Positions 25,801 through 37,744 of a stretch of DNA of 64,000 nt are shown here, piece after piece. The translations under genes were made by a program, and so were the position numbers. The DNA lies in assembly GCA_037039925.1 (NCBI GenBank), contig JAXRKP010000025.1, positions 689,452-753,451 on the forward strand, read 5' to 3'. Origin of the DNA: Doris montereyensis. Its lineage: Eukaryota; Mollusca; Gastropoda; Nudibranchia; Dorididae. Each line of letters begins with the position of its first letter. Positions within the stretch are counted from its first letter, which is position 1. The notes under the pieces are model-generated. The model searched no databases, had not been told where the DNA came from, and worked only from the letters and a program-made list of their open reading frames with translations.

Positions 25801-27100
25801 TGTCTATGGATGATCTTGGTGTCTCCTTGTTACTGTTGCTGTTACACAATGTCTTTGGATGATCTTGACGTCTCCTTGCTACTGTTGCTGTTACACAATG
25901 TCTTTGGATGATCTTGGCATCTCCTTGTTACTGTTGCTGTACACGATGTCTATGGATGATCTTGGCATCTCCTTATTACTGTTGCTGTTACACAATGTCT
26001 ATGGATGATCTTGCATGCCTCCTTGTTACTGTTGCTGTTACATGATGTCTATGGATGATCTGGACGTCTCCTTGTTACTGTTGCTGTTACACGATGTCTA
26101 TGGATGATCTTGACGTCTCCTTGCTACTGTTGCTGACGATGTTCTATGGATGATCTTGAGGGTCCTTGCTACTGTTGCTGTTACATGTCTATGTCTATGG
26201 ATGATCTTGACGCCTCCTTGTTTCTGTTACGATTACACTATATCTATGGAGGATCTTAATATCTCGTTGTTATTGTTACACCATGATGTCTATGTATGAT
26301 CGTGATGCCTCTCTTGTTACTGTTACTGTTACCATTACATCACAATATCTATGATCTTAATGTCTACTTGTTACTGTTACTGTTACCATTACATCACAAT
26401 ATCTATGATCTTAATGTCTACTTGTTACTGTTACTAGTGTTACACTATGATGTCTATGTAGGATTTTAATGTCTCCTTGTTACTGTTACAGTTACACCAC
26501 GACGTATATGATTTTAATGTCTCCTTGTTACTGTTGCTGTTACTAACTAGTGTTACACAATGCCAATCTACTATCTTATTCTTAACGTCTCCTTGTTACA
26601 TCATGATGTCTATGATCTTGACATCTCCTTATTACACCATGATGTTTATGATCTTCATATTAATGATATCTCCTTGTGACTATTTCTGTGATATACCCCG
26701 ATGTCTATGATCTTGACATTTTGTTACACCGTGATATCTATGAAGTATGATGTTGTGACGTCTCCTTGTTACTATTCTTTATACACTGTGATGTCTATGA
26801 TCTTGACAATGACATCTCCTTGTTACACCGTGATACCTACGGTCTTGACGTCTCCTTATTACTATTACTGAGTTATAAACCGTGATGTCTATGATCTTGA
26901 TGTCTCCTTGTTGCACCGTGATGTCTATGATTATGATCTTGACGATATCCTTATTGCACTGTGATGTCTATGATCTCGACGTCTCCTTGTTACACCGTGA
27001 TGTCTATGATCTTGACGTCTCCTTATTGCACACTGATGTCTATGATGTTGACGTCTCCTTATTGCACTGTGATGTCTATGATCTTGACTTCTCTTCGTTG
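19826..27100 (+). repeat. 7.3-kb minisatellite, units of 36, 42 and 48 bp
   Basis: Every unit has the frame CTTGACGTCTCCTTGTTAC, then CACCATGATGTCTATGAT with variants, all in one orientation. Zones by unit: 19826-20720, 36 bp with TCATGACGTGATGGC; 20720-21660, 36 bp with TTACACCATGATATC; 21660-22130, 42 bp; 22130-24050, mixed 42 and 48 bp; 24050-25560, about 48 bp with ACTGGTACTG; 25740-26220, about 45-48 bp with GGATGATCTTG; 26860-27090, 36 bp again. Steps come from added CTGTTA-like hexamers. I estimate roughly 170 units. ORFs of over 200 codons on both strands follow from unit length divisible by three. Confidence 0.97.
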
Positions 27101-27129
27101 TCTCACAAGAGTATCCCGACCTGAATGTG

Positions 27130-27482
27130 TTTCTTTAACTGTTATACTTTCTTCCCGTTTTCTCCGAGGTCTTCCTTTTGGCATTTTACTTTATTGATTT
27201 AGCATTGTATATATATATATATTGATTTGGCATTGTATATATATTGATTTATATTGTATATGTATATATATATTGATTTGGCATTGTGTATATATTGATT
27301 TGGCATTGTATATATTATATATATTGATTTGGCATTGTATATATATTGATTTGGCATTGTATATATTGATTTTACATTGTATATATTGATTAACATTGTA
27401 TACATTGGTTTAGCATTGCATTTATTGATTTAGCGACTCTCTTATCATCCATTCCGTCTACATTTCTATCTTAGTTTTTAAT
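27130..27482 (-). mobile_element. RTE LINE 3'-region fragment carrying a young minisatellite
   Basis: The sequence CTTCCCGTTTTCTCCGAGG to GGCATTTTACTT and TTCTATCTTAGTTTTTAATG matches, in the same strand sense, the C-terminal region of the left-arm LINE (about 16570-16720). It is interrupted by a 22-bp tandem array. It lies directly before the 5' end of the right-arm LINE. Confidence 0.8.
27194..27436. repeat. about 22-bp minisatellite, about 10 copies
   Basis: Units follow TTGATTTGGCATTGTATATA with length variation in the TA run. The founding sequence is recognisable in the LINE as GTTTAGCACTGTATACTGA (about 16613-16631). Confidence 0.9.
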
Positions 27483-27737
27483 GCCCCGCCCTCCACGAGT
27501 CTCCTGCTGCCTTGCAGGTGGGTCTTGGTTGACCAAGGGCTAAGGGAGTTAACCCTGACAGAAAATAACAGCCTTGCAGGCTGGTTTTGAGCAACCAAGA
27601 ACTAAGAGAGTTCACCCTGACAGAAAATAACAAGGCCTGGTAGGAGGCCTCAAGATGGCAGCCCCCACAATCTACCTAGTGTACAGTGGGCTAATCCCTG
27701 CTTATACAAAAAACAAACTGATTCAAGAAAGTACAGA

Positions 27738-28530
27738 TAATGATATACCCAGTTTGAACTTTCAAAGACGACTCTGGGAAAGAACACAGACTGATTTTGG
27801 AACATGGAATATGAGGGCAATAGATGGAAAAGAGTTAGAAATTAGAATTAGCTGAAGAAATGCAAAAATTCAAAGAAGACATTTTGGCCATTACACAAAC
27901 AAAGAAAAAGGACAAGGAATAGAAAATGTAGGACCAAATCATACTTTAATCTTCTTAAGAGTAGATATCAAAGACAGAGCTAGAGCAGGAGTAGGTCTCC
28001 TAGTGCATAAAAAAGGCAAGAAAAGCTACTAGAAAGTTGAAATTTATAAGCCCACAGCTATTACAGGTAAATATTAAACTTAAACCAAAAGGAAGAGAAA
28101 TTAAATTATTAATAGCTTATGGACTAAACAAAGATGCCACCAAAGAAGAAAAAGATATATTGAAAACAATTTACAATTTACAAATAGCTGCAGAGAATCT
28201 CAAACCCAAACAGGAACTAATGGTTTTCGGAGATTTAAACACTAGAGTAGGCAACAATGTAGAAATATCAGCCGGAGTAATAGGTAAAGAAGGAGAGACA
28301 ACAACTCCTCCAAATGGAGAGAGACTAATTGATTTTTGCCTAAAAAATAACATGAAAAATAGCTACCACATTTTTTCCTCATAAAGATATTCACAAACAT
28401 ACAAGAGTAAATGAAGACAGATGTGAAAAGTCAATCATAGACTACATAATAGTTAGCAGCTCCCTTTTTACAGTACAATGGATGCTAGAGTAAACAGAGG
28501 AGTTGAAATATTTAGTGATCATCACCTAGT
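27738..28530 (+). pseudogene. LINE APE-type endonuclease (right arm)
   Basis: Pieces read SLNFQRRLWERTQTDFGTWN, then MRAIDGKELE, after shifts MVFGDLNTRVGNNVEISAGV and ERLIDFCLKNNMK, and finally FSDHHLVIA near 28502-28530. The motifs GTWN, GDLN and SDHH mark the endonuclease fold. Several one-base shifts and stops interrupt the frame, for example after KELE. Confidence 0.87.
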
Positions 28531-29219
28531 GATAGCCAAAATGAGATTACTAACTGAAGAAAACAAACAGAAAAGGAAAGAGAAGAATGCTACTCAAAAT
28601 AAAGAAACTAAATAAACCAATAGAAAAACAGATATAACAATCCTGGATAAAAAGATTTATCGGTGAAAGGCAGATGGATCTGGAGAATAGCACAAAAGAA
28701 GAAAAGGGGCAAATGTACAAAGAAACACTCCTCAGTTGTACTGAAGAGGTTGGCGGTAGGAAACAAATTAAAGGAGATATGAAAAGAACAGCATGGTGGA
28801 ATGAGAATGTCAAGACTAAGATTGAAGAAAAGAAAAATGCCTGGAAGAAATATTTGCAAACACAGAGACTAGAGGATAGAATAGATTACGTGAGTAAACG
28901 AACTATCGCCAAAGAATAAGTTAGGAAAGCAAAACAGGAACAGTGGGAGTGGGAAGAGTTTGGACAAAGATTTCAAGAAAGCTATCAGGTAAATCAAAAG
29001 CTGTTCTGAGGAGCAATGAAGAGCATAAGAAAGATCAAAGCATGCCCAATACGACAAATTAAGAACACCAAAGGAGAAATAATGAATATTGAAAGGAGAC
29101 AAAAATCATTGAAACATGAAGAAAGTATTTTTTTTAAATTACATAATCCTCCAGAAATATGAAACAAGGAGTACAGATCAATTAACCAAAGAGTTACAAG
29201 TAATCCAGATGAGACAGCT

Positions 29220-30031
29220 GAAGATGTAGATATCTCAACGGAAGAACTCCAAACAGCAGTACAATGTATAAGAAAAATGAAATTAGGAAAGGCCCAGGAG
29301 CAGATCAAGTTTATCCAGAAATGATTAAAAACCAAGGGAGAGAGGCAGACAAACTACTGCATGCAATATGTCAACAAGCATGGAAGTCAAAACAGATGTC
29401 AGACGACTAGAAGAAGGAAACGGTAGTACCAATACACAAGAAAGGATCAACTATGGAATGCTCAAACTATAGAGGGATATCACTACTTCCACCAGGAAAA
29501 GTGTATGTCAAGCTTCGGGCAATGAGACTAAGGAAAAAGAGTAGAGGATCAGGTTGAATTTGAAGAACGCCAGAGCGGATTTAGACCAGGAAGAAGTGTA
29601 CAAAAACCCCATATTTACAATTTGACAAATAATAGAAAATTCCTTGAGAGAAATATTAACTTGCACCTGTGTTTTATTGACTTAGAAAAGGCATTTAACA
29701 CTGTCAGAAGGGACGAACTTTGGCATTCCTTTAAATAACACAACGTAGAGCAAAATTTAATAGAAACCATTAAAAGTTTAAAAAAAGCCTTTACAATAAA
29801 CCAACATGTGCAGTGAGAGTAGCTGGACACATATCTGCAGAATTTGATGTAGATATAGGAGTAAGACAGGGTTGTATTCAATGTCCTCTTTTGTTTATCA
29901 CATTTATGGATTCAGTCGCAAAGACATCCTCAAAAATGAAGAAAATGAATGTAGGTATGTGGAAGCTCAAACCATTAAATGTATCAATGCTTTCATTTGC
30001 TAATGATTTAGTTCTGTTTGGAAAAATATGA
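29220..30031 (+). pseudogene. LINE reverse transcriptase domain (right arm)
   Basis: Recognisable pieces across frames are GADQVYPEMIKNQGREADKL, CSNYRGISLLPPGKVY, QSGFRPGRSV, LCFIDLEKAF and VDIGVRQGCIQCPLLFITFM, then MLSFANDLVLFGKI. The active-site box is FAND in place of FADD: the first catalytic Asp of the pair is Asn. Together with the frameshifts, this copy cannot encode an active enzyme. Confidence 0.87.
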
Positions 30032-30363
30032 AAAGGGACCTCCAGTCGAATATCACCATGATGAATAATGAATTAAATAAAAGAGAAATGAGATTAAATG
30101 CAAATCAAATCCAAAATAATGCTAGTAACTAGGGAAGCTAAAACACAAAATCGTAAAGGGCAGGGAGAATTTAGAACAAGAATAAAGCTACAATTACCTA
30201 GGACCAGGAGTAATGATTAACTCAGAGGAAAAACCAAGAGAAGAAATCAGCCAGAAAATCCAAGAGGCAAGTGCAATATATAACCATTTGGGAAAGGCAT
30301 TTACAAGTAAACAAGAATTGTCAACGAACACCAAAATGGCAGTATACAACACAGTTCTATCAA

Positions 30364-30689
30364 GCTTGCATTTAAAGATATATTATTATTATTATTATTT
30401 TTAGTACAATTGCATAGGTAGGGAATACAAGAGATAGAGAAAAGAAGAAATTTAATAGGATATTGAAACACGTAGGAAAGAATAAATGATGTGGATCTGG
30501 AGAACTTTGAAGATCTGTATGACTAAGAGAATCAATGCAAGATCAAACTCAAAGAGTATATGTAATACATAGAGACAACAGCCATCCTCTTTTCTCCATA
30601 CCCAAAACAAGTAGTAGAGGTGGTAGACTTATAAAAAACATTTAAAATCCCAAACTGAGTGATATTTTAGAGATTTTTCTTCCAAGTGC
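30364..30689. other. unassigned sequence with a (TTA)n run
   Basis: Starts with a short TTA run at about 30380-30400. No gene seen. Confidence 0.5.
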
Positions 30690-30802
30690 CATACAAAAGC
30701 TTGGCCATTTTGGTTTGTTGTTGACCTATACATACCTTTCTTAGATGGTTATATTATATATTGTGATTGCCTTATGGATTCTCTAGCTGATTTCTTACTT
30801 TT
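30690..30802 (-). mobile_element. short RTE LINE fragment
   Basis: GGCCATTTTGGTTTGTTG to ATTCTCTAGCTGATTTCTTA corresponds to the left-arm LINE at about 16893-17000 and is almost the same as 31312-31416. It is a local duplicate of part of that fragment. Confidence 0.75.
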
Positions 30803-30839
30803 GAAAGCACAATGGCGTTTTGCTCACAATAATTAAAAA

Positions 30840-31148
30840 ATATAAATTGATGGATGGTGAATGAATGATTGATGATAAGTTGATGAATGTGTATGAAGCT
30901 AAACTGATTGAAACTATACTTACTTTTTATTTTTGTTAATTTTTATTTGTTTATTTTCTTTATTTTTATGTATATTGTTTCACCGAATTATCTATTTACC
31001 TATCTTTGCATCTTTTTAAATTTGTTTTTAATTTAAATGCATTGATGTATTCTTTACTTTTCAAACAGAATTGTGATAACATACGTATAATTTCCTTTTT
31101 TAAAGGATCAATAAAGTCATTAAAGATGATTGAATTGAATTGAATTAA
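30840..31148 (+). mobile_element. probable LINE 3' end with (TTGAA)n tail
   Basis: T-rich sequence leads to GGATCAATAAAGTCATT and a (TTGAA) tail at about 31128-31148. It splits the LINE piece at 31150-31425 from its shorter copy at 30690. Short tandem tails of this kind mark the 3' ends of several LINE groups. The family is not assigned. Confidence 0.5.
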
Positions 31149-31149
31149 A

Positions 31150-31425
31150 TTGAAAATTATTGTGTTTCTGATTTGCCTCTGTATTTTTTCCTACACAACT
31201 CTTTTAAATATTTCATTTTAACTGGGTTTTTTTACTCTACTGTATTTCCTACTATCTAAATTCAAGATTTCACTGCCGTGAGAGGAGAGGACAATAAAGA
31301 AAGAATTTGAATACTGCCATTTTTGGTTTGTTGTTGACCTATACATACCTTTCTTAGATGGTTATATTATATATTGTCATTGCCTTATGGATTCTCTAGC
31401 TGATTTCTTCTCTTAGTTTGTTTCG
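31150..31425 (-). mobile_element. RTE LINE fragment, C-terminal coding region
   Basis: TTATTGTGTTTCTGATTT to CTGATTTCTTCTCTTAGTTT follows the left-arm LINE at about 16735-17010, in the same strand sense. Diverged and broken. Confidence 0.85.
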
Positions 31426-31444
31426 TTGACATTTACCCTATTCT

Positions 31445-31560
31445 GTTCACCATATCAGGTGAAGAAGGGTGAAGAAAAAGAAACAACAAGAAAAAAGATA
31501 AGTCAAACAGTGAAAATGAAAGAAATACAACCTACCATGACCAGTAGCACACACCAAACA
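31445..31560 (-). repeat. 130-bp family, copy 0 (diverged)
   Basis: Contains the family landmarks CACCATATCAGGTGAAGAAG, a purine-rich middle, then CAACCTACCATGACCAGTAGC. It has weaker similarity than the other copies. On the minus strand the GTAGGT donor-like motif is kept. Confidence 0.5.
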
Positions 31561-31691
31561 CCCCCCCCCCCCAACCCCCAAACACACACATACAATTCCA
31601 TGCCGTACTCAAGAACAAATGACAAAAGACAGGATCTAGTCTACAAGTTTATTTCTTACATAGACAGTATGACCAATTGTACACAATAATA

Positions 31692-31944
31692 ATAAGTAGA
31701 AGAAGAAGAAGAAGAAGAAGAAGAAGAAGAAGAAGAAGAAGAAGAAGAAGAAGAAGAAGAAGAAGAAGAAGAGAAGAAGAAGAAAAGAAGGAGAAAGGAG
31801 AAGGAAAGAAGAAGAAGAACAAGAAGAAGAAGAAAGAAGAAGAAGAAGAAGAAGAAGAAGAAGAAAAAGAAGAAGAAGAAGAAGAAGGAAGAAGAAGAAA
31901 AGAAGAAGAAGAAGAAGAAGAAGAAGAAGAAGAAGAAGAAGAAG
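31692..31944. repeat. (GAA)n microsatellite, about 250 bp
   Basis: GAA trinucleotide with AAG/GAGAA interruptions. Arg/Glu ORFs on one strand and Ser/Phe ORFs on the other derive from it. Confidence 0.98.
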
Positions 31945-34900
31945 CCCTTTTCATCCAAAAGAAGAATGGAAACATAAAATAAGAGAATCGCAGTTGGTAG
32001 AGCCTACCAAACAGTATGTTGTATGATAATTGATGATAATCAAGCAAGGAAAACAAACAAAAAACACACACAAACGAAAGAATGACGAACTCACACTCCA
32101 CTTGGGCATCAGAAACAAAAAAATGCTGAATGGGGGAAAAAGTAAAAGAGGAAGAGGAGGAAGAGGAGGAACGAAACATCGGTGGGTACACAAATAAATC
32201 TTTAAAGAAAAAGAAAAAAACAATTTGTTATTGTTAACAATTCAGGATTGAATGTGACAAAGTGGCAACTGTGAAATCAATCAATCAAGGGGAAAAGGAG
32301 GAAAAGGAAGGAAAAGGAGGTGTAAGATTGACTTACTTACTTACTAGTATAGGCAAAGGAGAACTAGAGACCATCCCTCCAGCTGTAGTGGGGAAACACC
32401 TCGTTCAAGGTGTCAGCCATAATGAAACATGGGACCAAAGCTGGTCAAAGAAGGGGGACAAAAAGGCCCTCGTCCGTCACTTGCAATGTCATCAAAGTGA
32501 TCATGAACGAGGGCTGCCACTAAAATCCAAAATGAGAGGGCTCCGGTTCAGCATAATACTGACGGGAATACTCAAATTGAGTTGTGTCAGTTATTAATAT
32601 TATGAAGAAGAAAATCGCACCAAGTAAAACGCAAAAAAAAAAGTTGTTAATTCGGGCGAGGGCTAGAGACTAAAGGCAGGAAATAGCTGAGAAACTGAGA
32701 AATGAGAATTTTCCAAGAAAGGAGTCTCCTACCAACTATTGATGAACTCTTGCTACGGTAAGCCTATCTATGCTACAAATAATAAATAAATTAAGACTCG
32801 TTACATTAATCACACTCTCTTGAGGAGCCTGAACCGTCTTTGTTGAGATAGGATGGAAGAGGGAAGACATAGAGAGCATCGAGGAAAGGCCAATGACACT
32901 AACTATCAGTAACAGACACACTAGACAAAAAGATCACATACTTTATATAACAATGTACCATTAAGATGAAGAATGCTGTTACGACATAGACACCAAGGAG
33001 TTTATTTTTGTCCCCAAGAGGGTCTGCATATTGACTATTCCACAAGTTGCCAGACAGGTAGAAATATGAAGAACAGGAGATAAAGTAATGAAGTTTTTTA
33101 GGTATTCATTTTTAATGGGAAAATTAAACGCTTAAATGACACACTTACTTTCAGACACATACACTACATAAGGAATGATAAAATTAAACATACTGAAACC
33201 ATACAAATATTATACTGCAATATTAATAAATTTATATTTTATGATAATTAATTATTATCATTAATTATGTTTCAGTTAGCATTGCATGAAAGAAAAGATT
33301 TTCAAAAAACAGAATGGAAGAATTACAACCCACCTTACTGTCAAAAACGCAAAGAACCGAATTCCCAAAAATGCGATTCAAACAGTGTTAAGCAAATGAG
33401 CACAAGCTCAGTCTAATATACCGCGTAATCACAAGCAACAGAAAGTACAAGTTATTATCATCATATACTTAAAGTTCTTTTCATATATGTAGTATATCAT
33501 ACACATATATATCAACAGTAGAACAATCATAACTTTTGTTTTAAGTTTATCCAACTAAAGTACAAAACGCAAAAATGAATAAACTTTATCATGCAACAAA
33601 ATGAAAAGGAATTTGAAAATTGCAAAAGACGCGTAGTATAATATAGATCTTATCTATGGAATATACATTTATTATTTGTCCGTTTAATCTCAAGGATACA
33701 GAATATTAAAGAAAGAACAATTGCTATTGCACATAAGTTTTTTTTATCTTTTAATGCCACTGGGAAGGAAAAGAAATTGGAAAAACCTAACATTTTTCCA
33801 GATATCTGTAACTCAAAAGGGTAGAAATTTTATTTGTAAAGGGTGGAACTTAAATGATTTAAAAAATTTTATTTTATTTTTATGAAATCATATTGAGTCC
33901 ATGCAAGAAATAAAAACAAAATGAAAAAGTGAATCCATCAAATCAGTCATCAGGGATTCACATGACTCAAATTTACAATCTTTTAATAGTAATACAATTA
34001 CTCACCTTCTTTGAATTTTGTTCCGAGAATTTGTCCGGATTAGACACAGATTATAGAGACATGACTGAACATATAATACAAAAAAATGGAATTCTCAAGC
34101 ATCCATGTTCAACTGGTTTTACTTTTGAGGACACATCACTGGGATAAAGGGAAAAAAAAGGTGGTTGGGGGAGTGTATGGAAAGAGTATGACGGGAGGGG
34201 TGTTAGGAACAAAGGCACCAACAATTTATGAAATGAGTAACAAATGAACTTTAGATTTACTGGACGCTCAAACCTTAACACAGTGAGCCACTTGAGCTAC
34301 ACACTCTCAAAACAGGGAAGAAAAAAGAAACAATGCAAACTTGTTGAGAGAAGCCAATTATAAAGACTTCACTTTGTTGTATTATTATTGTTATTTAAAA
34401 TAGCATTTTTTCAGAGTTTAGCACAATGTTAATATTTATGAATAAAGTTTAATAAAATATTATATTATCATAAGTCAGGAGGACTTTGACAAAGGAGTAA
34501 ACCCAAGACGCTAAATTACTAACTACATTATTATATGTGACTAGTAGTGTGAATCACAGTTCAAAAAGAGTTTTTAAATGAAACATTCATCCCCGTAAAA
34601 ATTAATAAACATAGACATGTCTAAATGAGTCCAAGGGCCCTAAATCTATTAAAACCCCTATCACTTTCACACTCTATAACCATGAATAGGCAGTTGACAC
34701 TGAAGAAGATAGATGACAGGGCGTTACCCTTTATTATAGATCTAGAACTAGAAGAATGTAATTGTAGATCTAGAATGAAACACATCTAGATGTTAAAAAT
34801 TTATCAATAATCTAGATCTATTCATGTGGATGCTATTATTGGTAGAGAGATAAAGAGAGGGAGAAAGAGAGAGAGAGACAGAAACTTAATGTAGAGCTTC

Positions 34901-35506
34901 CAGAGAGAAAGAGAAGAGCATTGTAAGAGGGATCGATTTATGTCTTTTTAAAGATATTTTTCAGAGATAATGGGAGGGTTTAATTATCCCTTCCTTTACT
35001 TGTTAATTTATCTTAATCGTTCATGTATTTATTTATCCAGTTCAGAGTATTTTTTGTTATATATTCATCGACTAGAGAGAGAGAGAGCTAAGATGTAGTA
35101 GTAGTAGTAGTACTGAGTGTTTTTTATCATCTATTCAGACGATCTTCAGCATTCTTCTTTAAAACCATTTTGATCTATCGAGTACAGGTCGCTTGCTGCA
35201 AAGAAAGATTTGTAAAAGGAAAATTATATTTAAAATCAGGTATTATATCTCATAAATCGTTTAGTTATATTTTACACTTTTAAAGACCTCATAACTCATA
35301 TTACACTAAAATAGTCACAAAAAAATATTTTAAAATAAAACTTTTACAATCATTCATATTATGCAACCACCATTTCACATAACATACACGGGCCCATAAC
35401 TAATTCCCTACTCTCATTCAATAGGCTCCACATATACATGGAGTATGGAGGCCATAAAATCATGTCCCAACTCTCAACACTCCATAGAGCCCATGTAAAC
35501 CTTGCC

Positions 35507-35507
<1 letters not shown>
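31945..35507. other. non-coding sequence
   Basis: No supported exon. A 111-codon plus ORF at 32262-32597 has normal composition but no family I recognise. Short GA-rich and GTA-rich (35095-35111) patches occur. Confidence 0.45.

Positions 35508-35573
<66 letters not shown>
35508..35573. repeat. (AAAT)n microsatellite
   Basis: About 16 AAAT units. Confidence 0.98.
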
Positions 35574-35574
<1 letters not shown>

Positions 35575-36750
35575 GTAATCAAAGAGAAAAATAACAAACA
35601 AAACAAACAAACAAAAATAAGAAAACAAATTCCATTAAGATCAGTGGAATGTTCAAATGACAAACACATCAACACGGCATTAATTCCCTCACCTTTCCTG
35701 CCTACTCTCTTCTATTTCTGTTGTCGTGACATCTTTCATTTTCATCATCAGGTGGTTCACTTGGAGGACCGTTATGATGTCATAAAAATGAACCCTGTAC
35801 ACAACAGAAGCCTTAAGCCAAACCTTCAACTTTAATCTCTGCCAAGTGAGCCTATGATTATGATAGCTTTTTCCCGTCACTGTACACCAGTCCAGTCAGT
35901 ATCATCAGACAGCATTTTGAATCAGCAGATCAGAGAAGGCGTGCAGAACAGTGAATCCAGAGGCCAAGAAGTGAGTCATTAAAGGTTAGAGGTCGTACTC
36001 AAAACATGTCTGACTTTTGATGCTGACAAGACAGTAGCCACAGAGACCGTACTGCTCAGTTATGGCCAGTACACTTTTCTGTTAAAAGTCAAAGTAGTGT
36101 TCAAACAGTGTCATTCATAAATGTACAAATTGTCACTGCTGGGTGCTATCCACACATGGAGCAAGTTTGGAAACACCTCCTCCTGTATTCTTTCTCAAAC
36201 CGCTTAGAAATAACATTCCCCGACATCTCCTAAATATATCATTCAAATTCAACCATTGTATATCATATATAATCATCTGGAAATAAGGACAGGTGCCACA
36301 TTTTTTTATTGTCAAACTTTGGGAAAAGATAAGATTCTGAAACTTGTTGAAAAGTTGTAGAATGCTCTATGCGCTGGATAGCAACAGGCAGGGGGACTAA
36401 TAAATACTGTAATTAACGGCAAAAAACCTGGCTTACAGAAGAGGGGACAAAAAGTGAGGAATGGATGGGCTTACAACCACCAGGAAAAAAGAGATCAAAA
36501 GTTTTATCTTAACCAACATCATGAAATGACCCTGACTGAACATAGTAATAGTAGGCTAACTTTACACAGTAAGCAAGCCAAGACTGACACACACAGAGGA
36601 ATAATATTTATATTTACAGTTGTACTAGTTACAGGAAGAAGAAGGTTCTGCTGGGGAGAAATAAGAGAAAGCATGTAGAGAAACCTATTGTTGCAATTAA
36701 TTATATTTTGCTGGGGTAATGCCAAAGGTTGATTAATTGGAATTTATTCT
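35574..36750. other. non-coding sequence
   Basis: No supported gene. An acceptor-like CATTTTCATCATCAG ends near 35751 on the plus strand and opens a 28-codon frame to a TAA; not accepted as an exon. Confidence 0.45.
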
Positions 36751-36756
36751 TTTCCA

Positions 36757-36880
36757 CTGCATGTAGTGATCTCAAAGTGAATAAAGAGGAAACTAAAATA
36801 TATATGAAAGAATGAGATTGAGAGAAAAGAAGTAGGACCTACCAGTAGCCCAGGCCAACCACCCACTCAGATGCACATAC
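36757..36880 (-). repeat. 130-bp family, copy 1
   Basis: Plus-strand landmarks are TCCACTGCATGTAGTGATCT, then GTGAATAAAGAGGAAAC, GAAAAGAAGTAGGACCTACC and CCAACCACCCACTC. Read on the minus strand, GGTTGGCCTGGGCTACTGG is followed by a TAG in GTAGGT, then a pyrimidine-rich stretch. Confidence 0.8.
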
Positions 36881-36892
36881 ACAGATTTGTTT

Positions 36893-37000
36893 CACCATCC
36901 ACTATATGTGGTGATTTCAGTATGAATAAAGAAGAAACAGTAAGTTAAAAGATGAGAGTGAAAGTAGAAGGACCTATCAATAGAGTCCACAGTGTAGACA
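36893..37000 (-). repeat. 130-bp family, copy 2
   Basis: CATCCACTATATGTGGTGAT, then ATGAATAAAGAAGAAACAG and GAAGGACCTATCAATAG. It follows copy 1 directly, in the same orientation, so the two form a tandem pair. Confidence 0.75.
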
Positions 37001-37484
37001 GAGAAAACAGAATAATAGATTAGAAGGGGACCCTACCACTACAACACAACGCCCTCCTGGACACTAGCCATTGCCACAAGGATCAATTCAAGCTGCAACA
37101 ACACATGGATGACAGCAGAGAGAGGAATGGCCCTGACCATCTCTCACTTTACTACATGAATCTTGTTTGTTTTTAAATGTCTCCGCACTTTGATCATTGC
37201 TAGTATTTATACACATAGAGAGCATTTCCTTTACTACATTGTATTTACATATCCTTAGAAAGAACAACTAAACAGCCTTGTTTAAAAAAAGAAAAAAAGA
37301 AACTCATGCTCATTAGCAAAAGGGCAAACAAAACCAAAAAGAAAAGAACCCCATAGAAAAAAAAAAACTGAAAGAAAAAAAAAACAAAATGCACAACAAA
37401 AACCGAACATAACAAAATCCGACAAGGGAAACCAGATGAAAAAAAAGACAATGAAAAAAATAATGAAATTTTGTTAAAATTTAC

Positions 37485-37560
37485 CATCCACCATACATGT
37501 GGTGGTCAGGGTAATATGAATCGGACAGTGACAGGGGAAAGATGAAAGAGCACCTCTTCA
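37485..37560 (-). repeat. 130-bp family, copy 3 (partial)
   Basis: CCATCCACCATACATGTGGT and a shortened purine-rich part. The ACCTACC block is missing. Confidence 0.5.
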
Positions 37561-37744
37561 CACAGCCAAAAGAAGATAATATATACCGTATTAGAACAAA
37601 AGCACCAGTTTATAATCGGCATACGGCTATTTAGTAACTGTACAAAACCAAACTGCAAATCAGAGGGTAAAAGGTTTGTGACCTGGTCATTTTGGGTGCA
37701 AACATTTACCCGATAGAAGAAATTTGTTTGTTTCATTGAAAATC

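Larger units (their letters stand above)
27483..30363 (+). mobile_element. RTE-clade LINE, 3'-truncated, degenerate (right arm)
   Basis: The order is 5' end with two monomers (27490-27640), endonuclease (27738-28530), reverse transcriptase (about 29220-30025) and the start of the C-terminal region, breaking off inside KMAVYNTV at about 30360. It mirrors the left arm: both start at CCCGCCCTCCACGAG (27485-27499 here, complement at 19768-19782). More frameshifts than the left copy. Confidence 0.9.

Noticed and set aside
19826..27100. CRISPR-like array
   Set aside because: The repeats are directly tandem with no unique spacers, and the window is clearly eukaryotic.
31649..32191. A 180-codon Ser/Phe/Leu ORF
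   Set aside because: Its core is the (GAA)n microsatellite read on the minus strand.
32262..32597. A 111-codon plus-strand ORF as a gene
   Set aside because: No motif recognised; the start lies in purine-rich low-complexity sequence.
35752..35835. A plus-strand terminal exon after CATTTTCATCATCAG
   Set aside because: Only 28 codons, no recognisable protein and no upstream partner exon on that strand.
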